Notes: generated by a model not told the origin, from the sequence alone. 64,000 nucleotides of DNA from Phallusia fumigata (GCA_008931825.1 QXVZ01027876.1:1-64000), one strand, 5' to 3'; positions 1-13,000 are shown, numbered from the stretch's first letter. Numbers and translations are program-made.

Positions 1-3000
1 GTGGCCTTTCACCTTCTGATATTGCTTGCACCGATCATTATATGATTTCAATGAAACTTTTCAACAAAGTTTTGAAAATTAACAAAAAGAACTGTGTAAT
101 TACAGCTGAATCAGGTGGGTCATACTGGCTAATTGCAGTCGCTCTTAATTTGCATCAATTGCCCCAACCAACAATGATTTCATACTAATTTGTTTGTTTG
201 TTTCATTTTATCCCTACGAGGCACAACAAGCAGATTTTTGTAAGTAAGTAACTTTAATTTGAGTGAATCCACCAGGTTACACTGGGTTGAAGCAATGCCA
301 CTTAAGTTTCTTCTTCAGGGAAACACAAGCAACTGATAAAGAAAGCGAGTTTGTTGTAAATATGTAATCTTATTTTAGGAGTTACAATTCGCCATCTTAA
401 CCAACATGTGCTTCCATCCAATGGTTTAGCATTGAGCAATATTGGTTCAGTTTCTGGCCAGTGTCTGGGTGGAATTATTGGCACCGGAACCCATGGAACA
501 GGAGGCAATTTTGGTTCTTTTGCTTCCTGTGTGCTTGAAGTCACCTTTATGAAATCTGATGGCAGTATTTTGTAATCTGTTTGTAGAATTTATTGTAGAA
601 AAAGAACAACAGTAATGTAAAAGGTTGCATTTGTAGGGACAATAATTCATTGTTCAAAAGAAAAAAATGTTGAACTCTTTCAGTCTGTATGTTGTCATCT
701 TGGACTTTTGGGCATCATTTTAGTAGTTAAGATCCAGGCAAGCTTCGAATGACAAATATGTTCCTTATTACTTCTTGATAATATTGTGTTTATAAAAACG
801 ATGTTTTTTGTGTAGTGCGAACCAGCCTTTAACTTGCACATGAAACAGGCATCCGGTTTGCTTGAGGAAACTTTGGTTGATTTAAATTCACTCATTTCTC
901 AGTCCCAACATTTTCGATTTTTCTGGTTTCCACACACAGGTAAAACCTTGTTTCCCTCAATAAATTGTCATCAACCCTTTTGGTGTGGGACTCTTAAGTA
1001 AAAAATCTGAAACTGACCTACCCTTTACTATGTTTTCTTGCACAGATTATGTTGTAAACTACATGGCCAATCGCTCAAAAAGACCTTTGCTTGAAACTGG
1101 AAGTTGGTTTTGGTCTAAATTTGTTGGCCACTATGTTCTTGAGTTTTTTCTCTGGGTGTCAACATTTTTCCCCTCTCTTGTGCCTTTCATTAATCGATTT
1201 TTCTTCAAACTGTCTCATGCAGGTTGGTGACTCAAAGTTAAAAAACTCTGGATAGTTTTATTTGGCTGTTATACTTTCAGTTTGATATACTGTTTTCCAT
1301 GGCAATAAAGAAATAATTATTAATAACTGGTACAAACAAATATTTAGTGTTTTTATTTTTTAAGAATGGTAAGAGTTGTATTTTTGTGAAAGTTTTTTTT
1401 GACATAAATTATGGTATTTTGTGCTTAGTCGCACCATTTTGAAAATGGTAATTGTGCAGGCTCATCGGAGTGTGTACGCAGAAGTGATAAAGTTTTTAAC
1501 ATTGATTGTTTGTTCAAACAATATGTAACTGAATGGGCAATTCCTCAACAACATACTGTTACTGTGCTCAGAAAAATGAGAAACTGGCTTGTTTCAAATC
1601 CTCATGTTAAGGTTGGTTAAATATGCTCTTTTAGAACCTTCATTAGTGTGTTTTTACATTGTGTAAATTTTTAAATTGTTTTAACTTCCATAAGCCCCAA
1701 AGTATGTAAAGCAAATTAAATTACAAACTGTAGGGTACTTAATATCAATACAATTTATCAAAACAAAATCTGAAACAGAAAAAACAATATTTGAGGAACA
1801 GACAACAGAAATTTAACCATGTGTGTTTTTGATTAGTATGTTTTTAATTATTTGCTGCTTACGATAATTGGTCTAACGGATGTTGTGACTTGTGACGTTT
1901 TCTGCTTTCACATGCGTATCATAACGGGACACCCAACATAAACATTTGAACAAACGCCAACATACCAACAAGTTTTATAACCCCTTTGCTTTACCCACCA
2001 GTAGTTCATGCTAAAAAAAAACAAGCAATAAACGCATAAACCAAGATACACGCTTTTGGTTACCGAGAGGATTGCTCAGGTTTTGATTTGTTAAGGTCGT
2101 TTGCCTGTCGGGTTGCGTTAGTCTAGTAGATGTGGGTTTTTGTCAGAACGTCCACCAGGCGAAATTGTCGCTATTAGCGCAATAAGGATTTCCTTTTCAT
2201 CCCATTTTTTTCGCACAACCAACATCCCTTTATTAAAAGCTTTATTGGGCAGCGTTTGTGACCATGTTACTTCTTCCAGCACCTACACATATCTATGTGT
2301 TTAAACTTAACTAGTGTTTGTCTTTCATTTTCTGGACATTATACGCTTATTGCACAAATTCGATATAAGCGCTGGTGTTTTTACAGGCTCACTTTCCTGT
2401 AGAAGTTCGGTTTGTCAAGCAAGATGGCATTATGCTCGCACCATCGGGAGATGAGGATGTAACATACATTGGTATCATTTCCTATAGGTTTGTAAACTGA
2501 CAATTTTTTGTGCTAAACTCCCAAACAGTGTTTTCCTTGTGTTTAGGCCGTATGGCAAGTTTGTGCCTCACGGTGAGTGGTGGGATTTCTTTGAAAATTT
2601 AGCCACCGAGTATGGAGGGAAGCCGCACTGGGCAAAGGCGCATAAGGTATGTACTATTTTGAGTTTTTGATTGCAGGCGAAGACTTCGTTCTAATAACAA
2701 AAATACAACATCATGTTCAAAACGTATATGTGTAATTGGCTTGGGAGCAATAATCCCTTTTCTTTTGAGACAAGGTCTTAAAAGTAGCAACTTTTAACAG
2801 ATAACCTTGTGGATCGAACTTCGTTGGTTTTTTCTAAACATTTACTAACTTTCAATTACACTTTCGTGTGACGTTATTTAGGTCAAGGCTGACGGTTTTC
2901 GAAGAATGTACCCAAAGTTTGATCGGTTTATGGAAATTAGGAAACAACTCGATCCGACGTGCATGTTTTTCAATGACTACTGGCGCCGGGTGTTTGGCGA

Positions 3001-3043
3001 CGAAAATGTCCACATGATGGCGCCAGATAAACAACGATTATAG
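1..3043 (+). CDS. gulo: L-gulonolactone oxidase, 5'-truncated by window edge, 9 exons
   Basis: Makes L-ascorbate from L-gulono-1,4-lactone; an ER-membrane flavoprotein of the VAO/ALO family. Exons read by splice sites and frame: 1-114, 379-564, 637-737, 816-939, 1046-1222, 1460-1611, 2387-2487, 2547-2646, 2882-3043 (TAG). The conceptual protein is collinear with mammalian GULO. It shows the FAD-domain motif SPSDIACTD at the window start, then GTGTHGTG, CHLGLLGIIL, FRFFWFPHTG, a hydrophobic stretch with LEFFLW and INRFFF, RPYGKFVPH, the active-site HWAKAHK, and LDPTCMFFNDYWRRVF near the C-terminus. About 50 N-terminal residues (roughly to rat residue 52) lie outside the window. Intron 738-815 uses a GC donor (CAG|GCAAGC). 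The residue before SPSD is Leu, where rat GULO has the FAD-linked His. No internal stop was found, so the gene looks functional. Confidence 0.93.
1612..2386 (+). other. gulo intron (775 bp), no feature seen
   Basis: Intron between the exon ending at 1611 (AAG|GTTGGT) and the exon starting at 2387 (TTTACAG|GCT). It is AT-rich, and I see no ORF, RNA gene or transposon end in it. Confidence 0.7.
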
Positions 3044-3269
3044 CCAAGTGTATTTATGCGTACATTGCTACGGTACAACCGCTGGCGCAAACAAACAAAT
3101 AACAAAAAAAACAAATTTTGCGCATGAACGTCAAAAAAAAGACCATTTGCAAAAAAATTTTTTTTCCAAAAGATTTGCCTACGTTTTCTTTTAACATCTC
3201 TTCGAAAATTTAAACATGCCATTGGATTTCTTGTTTTCGCGCCATATTTTCGCCCAGTATATTTTACAA

Positions 3270-3498
3270 AGTTTGTCTTACCAATTTTTACAATTCATCT
3301 TTAAATTTTATTGTACTTGTGCAATTATTGTTTTAGGAATTTGTGAAAATCGTGTCTGTTTTCTATCGAAAGAGTTCAAAGTGGATTTTATGTTGTCTGG
3401 CGCAACGAATACTGTGCGGCGTGTGAGTTAAATTAAATTGCAAATAAAAACGATCTGGGAGCGAACATTGACGTCACTGATTTTTTAAAAGCTACAGC
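3270..3498. repeat. Direct duplicate copy 1 (229 bp), abutting N at 3499
   Basis: The sequence 3270-3498 reappears essentially unchanged at 3500-3728, separated only by a single N. The arrangement (block, N, block again, then new sequence) indicates two overlapping contigs placed in tandem, not a biological duplication. Confidence 0.85.
3443..3448 (+). promoter_or_regulatory. Candidate gulo polyadenylation signal AATAAA
   Basis: AATAAA lies about 400 nt after the gulo stop. It recurs at 3673-3678 inside the duplicated copy. The use of this site is inferred. Confidence 0.4.
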
Positions 3499-3499
3499 N

Positions 3500-3728
3500 A
3501 GTTTGTCTTACCAATTTTTACAATTCATCTTTAAATTTTATTGTACTTGTGCAATTATTGTTTTAGGAATTTGTGAAAATCGTGTCTGTTTTCTATCGAA
3601 AGAGTTCAAAGTGGATTTTATGTTGTCTGGCGCAACGAATACTGTGCGGCGTGTGAGTTAAATTAAATTGCAAATAAAAACGATCTGGGAGCGAACATTG
3701 ACGTCACTGATTTTTTAAAAGCTACAGC
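3500..3728. repeat. Direct duplicate copy 2 of 3270-3498
   Basis: Second copy, offset 230 bp. After its end the sequence continues into unique DNA (TGTAATTACCC). It is probably the same locus assembled twice. Confidence 0.85.
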
Positions 3729-4327
3729 TGTAATTACCCTTGAAAAACGTTAGAGACAAGCGCTCAGTGTCCGTTGGTCGATATCCCTACGTTGTTTTCT
3801 TTCCCAGCCACCGGTTTGAGGGCCCAAACAATTACACTACCATGCATCTTGTTAACCACCAACCATGGAGGCGCGTGCAATTACATGCGATTTTGGAGGG
3901 GTTGAGAATAATTGCGGGATGTGGCATGACACGTATATACCTGTCAATGACACAACTTCCTTGCAAATAGTTAACTCAAGACTTGCTTGACACGTCCCCC
4001 GCAGCCGTGAAGTCACCGAGAGAAAACAGTAATCTCCCTTTTTTATTGTACCGCTGGTTCGATTTCCCATATCATGGATTTAATCTCAAGTTAATTATCA
4101 GGCATTTGCGTTATGCGACCTAATGATCGAGCGGAATATTTAGATCAATACCATGATGCCTTACCGTCATCAGTTCATTGTTTCCATCTGTCATTTTGTA
4201 CTTCATGTGCAGATTCTCCACCCCTTTATATCCATTATTCTTTGATGTTTGATCTTCGACCATCGGATCAGAACAAGGGCAAAGCTCCGCCACTGTTACA
4301 AAACTTATCCTCTTTTCATTGATTTTT
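3729..4327. other. Intergenic, nothing recognised
   Basis: Unique sequence between two duplicated blocks. Only short unsupported ORFs are present, with no splice-linked coding pattern. Confidence 0.6.
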
Positions 4328-6436
4328 TTTCTCTAAACGACCTGTTTAAAAATGTTTCAACCAAGAGCTTTTTATACTAAAATTATTTCGATTGGGCTGT
4401 GATAAAGTTTGTTGTAAAGGAAATGGTCAAACTGGAACGGTTCTTGAATGTTTTGTTGCGTTCTCAACTTTTATATGAACTATTTCGTATTGAGTACTGA
4501 TGAATTTTTGGGTATCTTAATAAATATGACTGTCCTAAATATATGGGTTTATTCCGTGTGGTAATGAAAATAATTAAGCTTACGAACAAAAAATTTCTCT
4601 AATTTTCGGTAATGTTTTGTGGCAATTAAAAAGTTTGGCATATAACACTGGCATTTTATTTTAGGGATTGCCTGGCCTTTGTTGCAAGTCGTATTTAGGG
4701 TTCAAACCGTACTGACATTTCTAAAAAGCAGGGAGTTTGTAGGCGTGTATTTATTGTTTTACCACATCCAGCAAGCAGCACCGCCACTGCTGCCTTGATA
4801 ACACTGTCTGTCACATCAAGCTCGCTTTTCCGTGTGACATGTGCGGCTTGCAAACAACGCCATGTAATTCTGCATAATTTAGTGCGCGCTGCTTGGGCGT
4901 AAGCAGCAATTACCGTTGAATTTAATGCAAATTAAATCTTGTGTGGAAGAGAGGCCATGAAATATTGATGGCCGGGTCTAAAATTTCAACAGCTGAAGGA
5001 GATGTGAGGAGATGGCCAGTCACACACATGGACAACTAAACAATTTACGCATCGTAAATGTCGCAGCTTGTTGTTTATTTAGTGGTGTCCAGTGTTTTCT
5101 GAGAACAATTGACGACAAACCGAGTAGCAACGTGTTTCGACCTATTAAGGGCCTGATATCAACTCAATTTAAAAAAAATCCAATTCGGTAACGTAAACAG
5201 CAAGTGTCAATATCACAACGCAAACCACTAGACTACTGTTTTTATAACCAACCGATGAACCTTCGATTTCGCAATTGCATCCTTTAGCTTGCGGATTCGT
5301 GGATTTCTCGATTTGATAGCCGGCAAATGGAATCGATCCATTTCTGCGCTGGAACCGCCAGTGTCTCATTACGGTGCTGCATCTTCCACGCGTCACCCAA
5401 ACACTTTGTTAATGGGGCCCTGGTCCAGGTAAGAAACGTAGGAACAAGCGCAGTTCGCTCTTCAGGCGCAAGCTCGGCGACGTCCTGCGATCAAGGCGCG
5501 AATATTCGGGCAAATGGAAAACCAATACCACCGGGTACAACTACGTTGTCCCGTGGGGATTACGTCTATAATTACGATCCGTCCTTCTTCGTTCAGCGCA
5601 AATAACACCGTCGCTGTGTGTCAGAGTTCCTCCCGCGCTCGAATTGGTCGGAATCGAGCGTCGTCGTAGCGTCTGCTTGAACGTAGGATTTTACGTTGTT
5701 ACAAGGATTGAGTCGCTGGTATGCGTCAAAAACATAATAAAAATGAATAGGGACGTGTGTGCGTTGTACGTGTTTGAGAGCATGGACACTTGAAGATAAT
5801 CGTCGGTGTATTGCCCGAATCTAAACAGGAATCGCGCAAGTTCAAGCAGTATTGGTTTCGCTACGTCTCAGAACCCAGAACTGTGCGTTCTTTTCACAAA
5901 GCGATAAGCCTTGACTTGTTCAAGCTCCTTTGCTACGCACACACGGTGCTGTATTGTTAAGGGTGAGTGCGCACACGTGTGGAAGTTACCTCTGTAGACT
6001 TTGTGTCGGTCGCCGCCCGCTTTTTCTTCGCCTTGTTTCGTCTCCGCTCTGGCGTACTGACGTCGCCAATTGAGCAGACGCAGGTAGGATATCGCGTGCA
6101 CTGTGCGTAAACGCTTCAGTTAAACCCAAATCTGCTAAACGTCTGTAATCTGTCTCGCCCGTCGGCGAAAATTGTGTTTTTCGAGGGTTTAAAAACAATT
6201 TCAGAAAAAATAGTTCTTAGTTTTGTGTACGTTTTAGTTTGGGATAAATTTTGGTATTTAAAGAGCTAGTTGGCTGTCTAGTGTTGTGCAGGTAGCGTAA
6301 GGTCACCTTTAAACGGTAGTTGAAATCATTACGCAATTTCTGTGGGCCTTAGACCTTTGTAAATTTTTGTATCTTACAAGCACAGAGACAGGACTCCCCA
6401 TAGCAGACGTTGCCTGATGCCTCGGTCAAATGGCCC
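4328..6436. repeat. 2.1-kb direct duplicate copy 1, ends at N 6437
   Basis: Matches 6438-8546 at an offset of 2110 bp. The copies differ by about nine SNPs in the first 450 bp and by a few near 5630-5760, and look identical elsewhere. Copy 1 ends exactly at the N and copy 2 starts immediately after it, which fits allelic contigs that failed to merge. Contents are non-coding as far as I can tell; a few ORFs of 70-92 codons have no family resemblance. Confidence 0.88.
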
Positions 6437-6437
6437 N

Positions 6438-8546
6438 TTTCTCTAAACGACCTGTTTAAAAATGTTTTAACCAAGAGCTTTTTATACTAAAATTATTTCG
6501 GTTGGGCTGTGATAAAGTTTGTTGTAAAGGAAATGGTTAAACTGGAACGGTTCTTGAATGTTTTGTTGCATTCTCAACTTTTATATGAACTGTTTCGTAT
6601 TGAGTACTGATGAATTTTTGGGTATCTTGATAAATATGACTGTCCTAAATATACGGGTTTATTCCGTGTGGTAATGAAAATAATTAAGCTTACGAACAAA
6701 ACATTTCTCTAATTTTCGGTAATGTTTTGTGGCAATTAAAAAGTTTGGCATATAACACTGGCATTTTATTTTAGGGATTCTCTGGCCTTTGTTGCAAGTC
6801 GTATTTAGGGTTCAAACCGTACTGACATTTCTAAAAAGCAGGGAGTTTGTAGGCGTGTATTTATTGTTTTACCACATCCAGCAAGCAGCACCGCCACTGC
6901 TGCCTTGATAACACTGTCTGTCACATCAAGCTCGCTTTTCCGTGTGACATGTGCGGCTTGCAAACAACGCCATGTAATTCTGCATAATTTAGTGCGCGCT
7001 GCTTGGGCGTAAGCAGCAATTACCGTTGAATTTAATGCAAATTAAATCTTGTGTGGAAGAGAGGCCATGAAATATTGATGGCCGGGTCTAAAATTTCAAC
7101 AGCTGAAGGAGATGTGAGGAGATGGCCAGTCACACACATGGACAACTAAACAATTTACGCATCGTAAATGTCGCAGCTTGTTGTTTATTTAGTGGTGTCC
7201 AGTGTTTTCTGAGAACAATTGACGACAAACCGAGTAGCAACGTGTTTCGACCTATTAAGGGCCTGATATCAACTCAATTTAAAAAAAATCCAATTCGGTA
7301 ACGTAAACAGCAAGTGTCAATATCACAACGCAAACCACTAGACTACTGTTTTTATAACCAACCGATGAACCTTCGATTTCGCAATTGCATCCTTTAGCTT
7401 GCGGATTCGTGGATTTCTCGATTTGATAGCCGGCAAATGGAATCGATCCATTTCTGCGCTGGAACCGCCAGTGTCTCATTACGGTGCTGCATCTTCCACG
7501 CGTCACCCAAACACTTTGTTAATGGGGCCCTGGTCCAGGTAAGAAACGTAGGAACAAGCGCAGTTCGCTCTTCAGGCGCAAGCTCGGCGACGTCCTGCGA
7601 TCAAGGCGCGAATATTCGGGCAAATGGAAAACCAATACCACCGGGTACAACTACGTTGTCCCGTGGGGATTACGTCTATAATTACGATCCGTCCTTCTTC
7701 GTTCAGCGCAAATAACACCGTCGCTGTGTGTCAGAGTTCCTCTCGCGTTCGAATTGGTCGGAATCGAGCGTCGTCGTAGCGTCTGCTTGAACGTAGGATT
7801 TTACGTTGTTACAAGGATTGAATCGCTGGTATGCGTCAAAAACATGATAAAAATGAAAAGGGACGTGTGTGCGTTGTACGTGTTTGAGAGCATGGACACT
7901 TGAAGATAATCGTCGGTGTATTGCCCGAATCTAAACAGGAATCGCGCAAGTTCAAGCAGTATTGGTTTCGCTACGTCTCAGAACCCAGAACTGTGCGTTC
8001 TTTTCACAAAGCGATAAGCCTTGACTTGTTCAAGCTCCTTTGCTACGCACACACGGTGCTGTATTGTTAAGGGTGAGTGCGCACACGTGTGGAAGTTACC
8101 TCTGTAGACTTTGTGTCGGTCGCCGCCCGCTTTTTCTTCGCCTTGTTTCGTCTCCGCTCTGGCGTACTGACGTCGCCAATTGAGCAGACGCAGGTAGGAT
8201 ATCGCGTGCACTGTGCGTAAACGCTTCAGTTAAACCCAAATCTGCTAAACGTCTGTAATCTGTCTCGCCCGTCGGCGAAAATTGTGTTTTTCGAGGGTTT
8301 AAAAACAATTTCAGAAAAAATAGTTCTTAGTTTTGTGTACGTTTTAGTTTGGGATAAATTTTGGTATTTAAAGAGCTAGTTGGCTGTCTAGTGTTGTGCA
8401 GGTAGCGTAAGGTCACCTTTAAACGGTAGTTGAAATCATTACGCAATTTCTGTGGGCCTTAGACCTTTGTAAATTTTTGTATCTTACAAGCACAGAGACA
8501 GGACTCCCCATAGCAGACGTTGCCTGATGCCTCGGTCAAATGGCCC
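6438..8546. repeat. 2.1-kb direct duplicate copy 2
   Basis: Second copy of 4328-6436. It continues directly into unique sequence at 8547. It is probably one genomic locus seen from the other haplotype. Confidence 0.88.
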
Positions 8547-10054
8547 AAGTTGCAATCGATAACGGAGAATAATTACCAAGGGCACAGTTACATCTGGCCC
8601 TAGCTTATTGACTTGCTAAGGAAGAGACGAAAGCGTAAGGACGTGCGCTTTGATTAGATGCGGTTTGAGAGATTTTTAATTTTGGTCGCTAATTTCTACC
8701 TTCGACCGTTGCCTGGGCCTTGACTAATCTCAGCGTTCCTCCTTTTCTCTCTTGGTTTATCGTTACCCCGCGGATGGCGGAAATGTGAGAATCAGAGATT
8801 TATTGAATTATTAATACACTCGCATGCATTTTACTGCGTTTTTCGCTGGCTCTTTCAAAGTACAGCTGCTATTTGTGGCCGCACATAGTTGCTTTAGGCA
8901 AAAAATGCAGACCAGTCAGTCATAGGTTGAAAATCGTGTGTAAACATGCATAGAGAAGTATGTTTATCAGCATTTGTGAGTGACATACATTAAAAATAGG
9001 AAATTTGAAAGGCACTGTGAGCGTTGGCGGCAAAGGCTGATCGCTTGCCTCGTCAAAATGGCGGTACTTCTTGTTCCGAAAGAATTTTGGACAACAGCTG
9101 TATGGTGTTTTATTCAAATTTTACTACTCAAGTTTACCAGAATCTTTTGTCATTTAAACGTTTACCATACGATAAAATCCTCTTTTATTTTTCCTTTCGG
9201 TTGTACTTTAGTAACAAACTACTGTGCATTTGTTGATTGATCCGTTAACGAGACTGCAAGCCTTGTCGACGCTGTCACATGCCATCCTGTTTTAACTGCA
9301 TCACCTTACTGGGCTGGTATTAGATTGCTAAACTTGATTGGCGATGAGACCTAGGCTTAAGACTATTTCCAGAGAGACAAGCAAGCAGTGGGACATGCCA
9401 GTTGCTGCCATGACTAAGCTGTATGAGTGCATTAACAGTATAACTCAATTATTGCCAGACTATTGAGCAAGCTGGGCCAGCTATTATTGTGTGGATTGCA
9501 AGGCGTTTCGTATGAAAGAATCCCTGTCGATAATTGGTGTTAACATGACAACATGTGCTGTTCGCATATAATTGGTTGACAACTCTAATTTGTAGTTACC
9601 TGATAATGTTCAAGCTGCTGTTTTTGCTTTGTTTAAGTTTAGTGATGATTTAAACACGAGGTTACCGTTGACCCGATAAGGATTTTGTCCAGATTTTTTT
9701 CACGCCGCGTGACTGCCAATAACATTGTCAGGGGAATGTAGTTTTTCTAAAGCTTTTGTTGTTTTGTGTTGCAGATACGTGCTGCCATTATCTTATGGCG
9801 GTAGCGGAAACGTCGCTGGACTGTATAGGCGCGCTGAAGTAAACTCCTGGTGTATTAACCGAAAGAATTGAACGTGTGCTGATATAAACGATATATCAAG
9901 GACTGAAAAGCAGTGAGGCTGGTTCATGCGGGGATCGCATAATCGGACATTCAACGCTGTGCGCAGACAGTACGTCTGTTTCCCCTGGTGACCAGCACAT
10001 ACCATCGATCGCGCATTATCAAGCTCATCTCGGACGCATACACAAACCACGGTG
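8547..10054. other. Upstream region of the Kv4 gene
   Basis: No coding exon recognised. A possible splice acceptor (TTGTGTTGCAG) ending near 9775 could open a 5' UTR exon leading to the Kv4 start at 10055. That is inference only, and I see no clear core promoter. Confidence 0.4.
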
Positions 10055-13000
10055 ATGGCTGCATCAGTTGCAGCATGGTTACCCTTCGCCAGGGCTGCAG
10101 CAATAGGTAAGATAGTTAAACAACTGATTTTCCTCTAACTCACTGTCTTTGATTTCTGTGTGCCTGAAACTTTTTCTTAGCTTTCTTGTCGCCGAAAATA
10201 GGGTGACAACGATTGGTAATATTAGTTATTTGTCTATGCCTGTACCCAAGTTCCAAACAAAACTAGTAAGTTATCTATGCCCGTCCGCAAGTTTAAGTGG
10301 GACCGTTGATTTGATCTTTGCATGATAGGTCTTGAAACAAATGTCATGCACTTAAGAAAAGTGGAATTTCGAGTATTGTTGAAACATTTCCTATTGGTGG
10401 ACACGGTACTATGTGTTATCACTCCTTCATCAGACCTGGGTCGTTTAAACAGTCGATTAACCTTAAATTATTCATTGAGAGTTACTTGAAGGCACAGTAC
10501 TTCGAGTACTTAGGCTAACCCTACGGTATAGGTCACCACCAGTCTAGCAAAACACCTGCATGGTAGCTGTCACGAAAATGGAAATTGGCCAGTGTCAACG
10601 TCAATGTCGCCAAAGTGCAGTGAAACAAGCCAGCAAATTTGGATTAAAGCATTGCTGAATAATTTAGTGCCCATTCCGATGATTTCGGCGATGCTGGCAA
10701 CCCGAGATCGATTTATTACAGAAAACTTCCACGAACATGCCACTATACGTTCCTTTATCGTTTTTTCATACTCCAAAAATTATGCAGATAATATGCAGTG
10801 CATTTCGGTACCACTAACAACGCACACAATCCCCACTCATATGCCAAACACAGCAGTCTGTATAGATATAACTATTATGTGCTGTTAATACGTAGATAAC
10901 ATAGACCACAACAATTTCCGTAAAAAATTGAAGGGAAACCATTGCAAACTCGATTGGACTACCCAATAATTTTTTGTTGGTGTTTTTCGCAATTTATATC
11001 ACAGTGGTGCTTGGTTTTTTTTCGACAAAATATCCCAGCAAAAAAAATGTTTTATTTATTTCGTGTTTCTGCTAGGAGTTTAAACAATAATGTTGTGAAA
11101 AAGAAATTGAATTTATTACAAAAATACTTTGAGGCATGTTCTGCTTCAAGTTGGTTGAAATTCCTTTAGAATGCATTTTATGATTAATGATCCCAAACCG
11201 TTCAATTATGTCGTCATTAATCTGAAGAAAGAAGTGAATTTGTGTTTGCAACCAAGATGTGTTCGCATGTCGCAATTGCAAACGTCTCGAGGTCGCTCGA
11301 ACCTGGCGTTTTGCGCGTAATTCGTCGTTTTAATGTCCCAATATACTAGAAAAGAGATCGTACCTTTGTCACAGGAGTGCGGTATAAATAATTAATTGCA
11401 GCTCGCGGCTGGAGACGCGGTGAGTGTTTTGGCGTAAACTTTTTTTTGAAACGGATGCCCTTTTAAGAAGAAGTAATGTAATGTCTGATTTGCGCTATTT
11501 TCTACCACTTCCTAAAATGCAAAATGTGTCGTTGTTCTGGTGGAAATTACTACGACTTCGTTTTCCCTTCATTTATTGCCGCCCACATTGACAAAGAATT
11601 CGTGCAGTAATCTCGTAAATGTGCCAGGTAAAAGCTATACGATCGACGCCTACTTGTGTAGCTCAATCCCTGTCTCATTGATTTGCTCGGATTTTCCGAA
11701 CTCTTGAACGGATTCCAAATATTGAGCATTTCGTTCAGATATGGTTTGACAGTGGGCTAGATGGTCCAAGCTGTATCAACCGATGAAGTACGCGAGTTCA
11801 GTTGTGTAACTTAAATGCTTTGAGCTTGTTGGCTGTGCCTTCGCGTTTATCGACTTTTTAAAGGTCTGTGGATATTTTGCGAAGCTGCTAATCGATTGAA
11901 GGCTATTTTTGCACTGCTGACATCTTTGTAAAAGGGGATTAAAATAACCATTGTGGGGTGCATAGGATTTTGAATAGCTATTTGCGGCATCCATGTTAAA
12001 CTTGATCAAGAAATAATGGTTTGTTATGATTCACCCACTGTGGTACGTTGTCCTTTTTATTTTGATAACAGAAGCTGTTATGAATACCACAAAAGTTATT
12101 AAAGTCAGACTCTTGCTTTTAATGTTGCCCGCAACCATCTTTACTTAAACTGTTGCAATAATTCTGACTCTTGATGACCAAAAATGTTTGATGTATTCGA
12201 ATCGTTAGACAATATCGCGGTGGAGGATCGGTACACTGATGGTGGTTTTTATAAATCTGGTAAGCAGCAAGTAACTTTTCTGATTAACTATGTTGTAGGA
12301 TTGTTTACACCACCTTAATTTTGTAACTTTTATCCCAATAAAAACAATGCAACTGTTGCAGTCAAAATCGAAATCGTTACTCTCTGCATACTCACTCTGA
12401 ACATTCAATTTTATGCCACAGGGTCATATTGCGTTCCAATAATTTCTTCATGAATTTTTAAAGCGATTTGCCGAGTGCCGGAACCAGACACCACGCGCAT
12501 TTTAACATCAAACGAAATTGCAATTTGTCCGTAAAACTTGTTGGCCCTGCTGGGTAAACTGGCTTGTTTACATTTAAACTGGAGTAGCAACGCAATACAA
12601 TCGTTACAGTTGGCTGGTCACACTAATGACGAAATAATCGGCATTGTGAAATGTTTGCATTATTTATGAGCTGGACCTTCACGTTTGGCGTTCGGATTCT
12701 GATAGAAGTTGTTTAAAAATGAGTGGGTCCAGCCGTTTATACCAGTATAGGTTCTTATTCATTGAGGGAAAGCGCACAATCGTTCAATGGTCACTCTTCT
12801 GCCAAAACCATGTACGGTTGGCCGGTTGTCTTTCGACTGTAATTAAATTTCTGCCCCCTAAAAATCGATGCGACTCAATAAAGTTGAGGGCGTGTGCAAG
12901 TGTGTTATGCCGTTGTTGACAACAAAACAGCAGAACGGGTTTTGCTTTGTCTCAAGCTGGCAAGCTCGACTGGTTGCGCGAGGCATCTGTTCCCTGAAGC

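Noticed and set aside
4925-4932. POU octamer ATGCAAAT, also at 17938-17945 and 42929-42936 (reverse)
   Set aside because: About two matches to an 8-mer are expected by chance in 64 kb on both strands, and the sequence is AT-rich. No cluster is seen.
5327-5605. 92-codon ORF (and its copy at 7437) followed internally by a good GTAAGA donor
   Set aside because: No acceptor partner, no family resemblance and no coding pattern. A Kv4 UTR exon cannot be excluded but is not supported.
4328-8546. The 2.1-kb repeat as a segmental duplication or transposon pair
   Set aside because: The N lies exactly at the copy boundary, and the layout A-B-N-B'-C fits an assembly artefact better.
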